Below, in pieces: positions 62,561 through 64,000 of a DNA stretch of 64,000 nt. Position 1 is the stretch's first letter, and every line of letters starts with the position of its first letter. This DNA is from Site-B1 sp963827785 (GTDB lineage: Bacteria; Bacteroidota; Bacteroidia; Flavobacteriales; Flavobacteriaceae). The stretch covers positions 56,127-120,126 of the forward strand of contig CAWHCT010000043.1 in assembly GCA_963827785.1 (NCBI GenBank), given 5' to 3'. The translations under genes were made by a program, and so were the position numbers. The notes under the pieces are model-generated. The model did no database searches. It had not been told where the DNA came from and saw nothing but the letters and a program-made list of their open reading frames with translations.

Positions 62561-64000
62561 ATGTCAGATAAGTCTACAATCATTTACACGAAAACAGATG
62601 AAGCACCTGCATTGGCTACTCGATCATTTTTACCAATAATTAAAGCATTTTTGAAACCGTCCGGAATACGGATCGAAACAAAAGATATTTCATTAGCCGG
62701 AAGAATATTAGCCAGTTTTCCTGAATTTTTAAATGAGGATCAAAAAGTTACTGATGCGTTATCAGAATTAAGTGATATAGTTAAAAAACCTGATGCTAAC
62801 ATAATTAAATTACCAAATATAAGTGCTTCACTTCCGCAACTTGAAGCTGCAATAAAGGAATTACAATCCAAAGGATTTCGTTTACCCAACTACCCGGAAG
62901 ATCCAAAAAACGATAAGGAAAAGTCAATAAAATTAAAGTACGATAAGATAAAAGGAAGTGCTGTAAATCCGGTACTTCGCGAAGGTAATTCTGATAGACG
63001 CGCACCTAAAGCTATCAAAAATTACGCAAAAAAAAATCCACATTCCATGGGTGCCTGGTCTCCTGATTCCAAAACACATGTGGCAACAATGACGAAAGGT
63101 GATTTTGCACATAACGAAAAATCTGTTACACTGGATTATCCTACCTCCATAAAAATAGTTCATACCAATTCTCAAGAAACAAAAACAACATTAAAAGATA
63201 GCTTTCCAATTTTAAAAGGTGAAATAATTGATGCGACAGTCCTAAATAAAAAAGAATTAATTGGGTTTTTGGAAGATCAAATAAAAGATGCGAAATCTAA
63301 AAATGTACTGTTTTCATTACACATGAAAGCGACCATGATGAAAGTGTCCGATCCAATTATTTTTGGCCATGCTGTAGAGGTGTTCTTTAAAAACGTCTTT
63401 AAGAAACACGCACAAACCTTTGATGAAATTGGTGTGGACGTGAAAAATGGATTTGGTGATCTATTATCTGATATTCAAAAATTACCGGAAAATAAGAGAA
63501 AAGAAATAGTTGCAGATATTAAAAAGGCCTTACAAGATGGTCCTGAACTTGCAATGGTGAATTCTGAAAAAGGCATTACAAATCTTCATGTACCAAGTGA
63601 TGTGATCATTGATGCATCCATGCCTGCAATGATCAGGACTTCAGGTAAAATGTGGGATAAAAATGGCAAATTACAAGATACTAAAGCCGTTATTCCAGAC
63701 AGTAGTTATGCAGGAATTTATATTGCTACAATAGACTTTTGTAAAAAACATGGTGCATTCGACCCAACTACCATGGGCACTGTGCCCAATGTTGGTCTAA
63801 TGGCTCAAAAAGCTGAAGAATATGGTTCTCATGACAAAACATTTGAAATTTCATCAAATGGAGTTGTCCAAGTTATTGATGATAATAACAAGGTTTTAAT
63901 AGAGCACCATGTAGAAAAAGGTGATATCTGGCGTATGTGTCAAACCAAGGATGCACCAGTCCAGGATTGGGTAAAATTAGCAGTTTCAAGAGCCAGAGCA
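62561..64000 (+). CDS. icd: NADP-dependent isocitrate dehydrogenase, monomeric (3' end outside window)
   Basis: Oxidises isocitrate to 2-oxoglutarate and CO2 with NADP+ in the TCA cycle. The N-terminal 480 residues of the large (about 740 aa) monomeric enzyme are present: IIYTKTDEAPALATRSFLPI, the region NPVLREGNSDRRAPKAIKNYAKKNPHSMGAW, and MPAMIRTSGKMWDKNGKLQDTKAVIPDSSYAGIY. It is open to the end of the window. Its product 2-oxoglutarate is a possible substrate of the ferredoxin oxidoreductase at 16.9-19.5 kb. The start ATG at 62561 begins SDKSTIIYTKTDEAPA. Confidence 0.95.
   Translation, partial: MSDKSTIIYTKTDEAPALATRSFLPIIKAFLKPSGIRIETKDISLAGRILASFPEFLNEDQKVTDALSELSDIVKKPDANIIKLPNISASLPQLEAAIKELQSKGFRLPNYPEDPKNDKEKSIKLKYDKIKGSAVNPVLREGNSDRRAPKAIKNYAKKNPHSMGAWSPDSKTHVATMTKGDFAHNEKSVTLDYPTSIKIVHTNSQETKTTLKDSFPILKGEIIDATVLNKKELIGFLEDQIKDAKSKNVLFSLHMKATMMKVSDPIIFGHAVEVFFKNVFKKHAQTFDEIGVDVKNGFGDLLSDIQKLPENKRKEIVADIKKALQDGPELAMVNSEKGITNLHVPSDVIIDASMPAMIRTSGKMWDKNGKLQDTKAVIPDSSYAGIYIATIDFCKKHGAFDPTTMGTVPNVGLMAQKAEEYGSHDKTFEISSNGVVQVIDDNNKVLIEHHVEKGDIWRMCQTKDAPVQDWVKLAVSRARA

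Noticed and set aside
62805..63175. Minus-strand open frames at the end of the window
   Set aside because: They lie opposite the well-supported icd gene and are shadows.

Overview
The window is AT-rich chromosomal DNA from a member of the Bacteroidota, almost certainly class Flavobacteriia. The evidence is: promoters of the TTG-N18-TAnnTTTG type and no visible Shine-Dalgarno sequences; a type IX secretion sorting domain; DUF5686, DUF4835, DUF6913, DUF2279 and DUF6503 proteins; the gene order DUF6913-dapA-bamD-rpoZ-coaBC-DUF4835-recN; an RprXY-like two-component pair; and monomeric isocitrate dehydrogenase. I saw no rRNA, tRNA, CRISPR array, insertion sequence or prophage. Most of the window is housekeeping DNA.

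Layout. 0-13.6 kb: the 3' end of clpB, nucleoside salvage (deoC, deoD), a histidine-phosphatase lipoprotein, a pair of related secreted proteins, smpB, a DUF5686 outer-membrane protein, pcm, a Gfo/Idh/MocA oxidoreductase with a frameshift, 3-hydroxyacyl-CoA dehydrogenase, DUF1015 and the PLP protein YggS. 13.6-20 kb: an exonuclease/GIY-YIG fusion, a K+ channel, miaA, a four-subunit 2-oxoacid:ferredoxin oxidoreductase operon and a guanine-deaminase-like enzyme, ended by a 19-bp-stem two-way terminator. 20-37 kb, nearly all minus strand: response regulator and kinase, a glycosyltransferase-YbbR-coaE operon, a T9SS cargo protein, an ETF/acyl-CoA dehydrogenase operon, fabI, recN, coaBC, rpoZ, bamD and dapA. 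37-48.5 kb: a split 5'-nucleotidase, two membrane proteins, the GNAT-prmC-LOG-ligA operon, and the ribD-HAD-EamA-YigZ operon. 48.6-57 kb: dnaA, a low-molecular-weight phosphatase, an RsmI-like methyltransferase, a lysozyme-like protein, DUF2279, mltG, GNAT, dapF and degP/Q. 57-64 kb: a long GAPDH, a coiled-coil membrane protein, GNAT, trmD, rplS, an 800-base gene-free stretch and the 5' part of icd.

How the genes work together. Lysine/diaminopimelate synthesis (dapA, dapF), CoA synthesis (coaBC, coaE), fatty-acid synthesis and turnover (fabI, hydroxyacyl-CoA dehydrogenase, acyl-CoA dehydrogenase with its ETF, a thioesterase) and envelope assembly (bamD, mltG, degP/Q) are all represented. The ferredoxin-dependent oxidoreductase and the large ETF pair suggest some low-potential electron metabolism in a lineage usually thought of as aerobic.

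Sequence quality matters when reading this window. Between about 53.44 and 55.79 kb at least 19 single-base indels break mltG, a GNAT gene, dapF and the start of degP, yet the flanking frames, start/stop junctions and conserved motifs are intact. Single indels also break dnaA, a Gfo/Idh/MocA gene and a DUF2279 gene, and probably removed one base of the miaA start codon. Because dnaA, dapF and miaA are core genes, I read these as assembly or sequencing errors and not as gene decay. I found no convincing new defence or mobile system. The best unexplained items are the structured gene-free stretch at 61.8-62.56 kb and the paired secreted proteins with a Cys-Cys motif.
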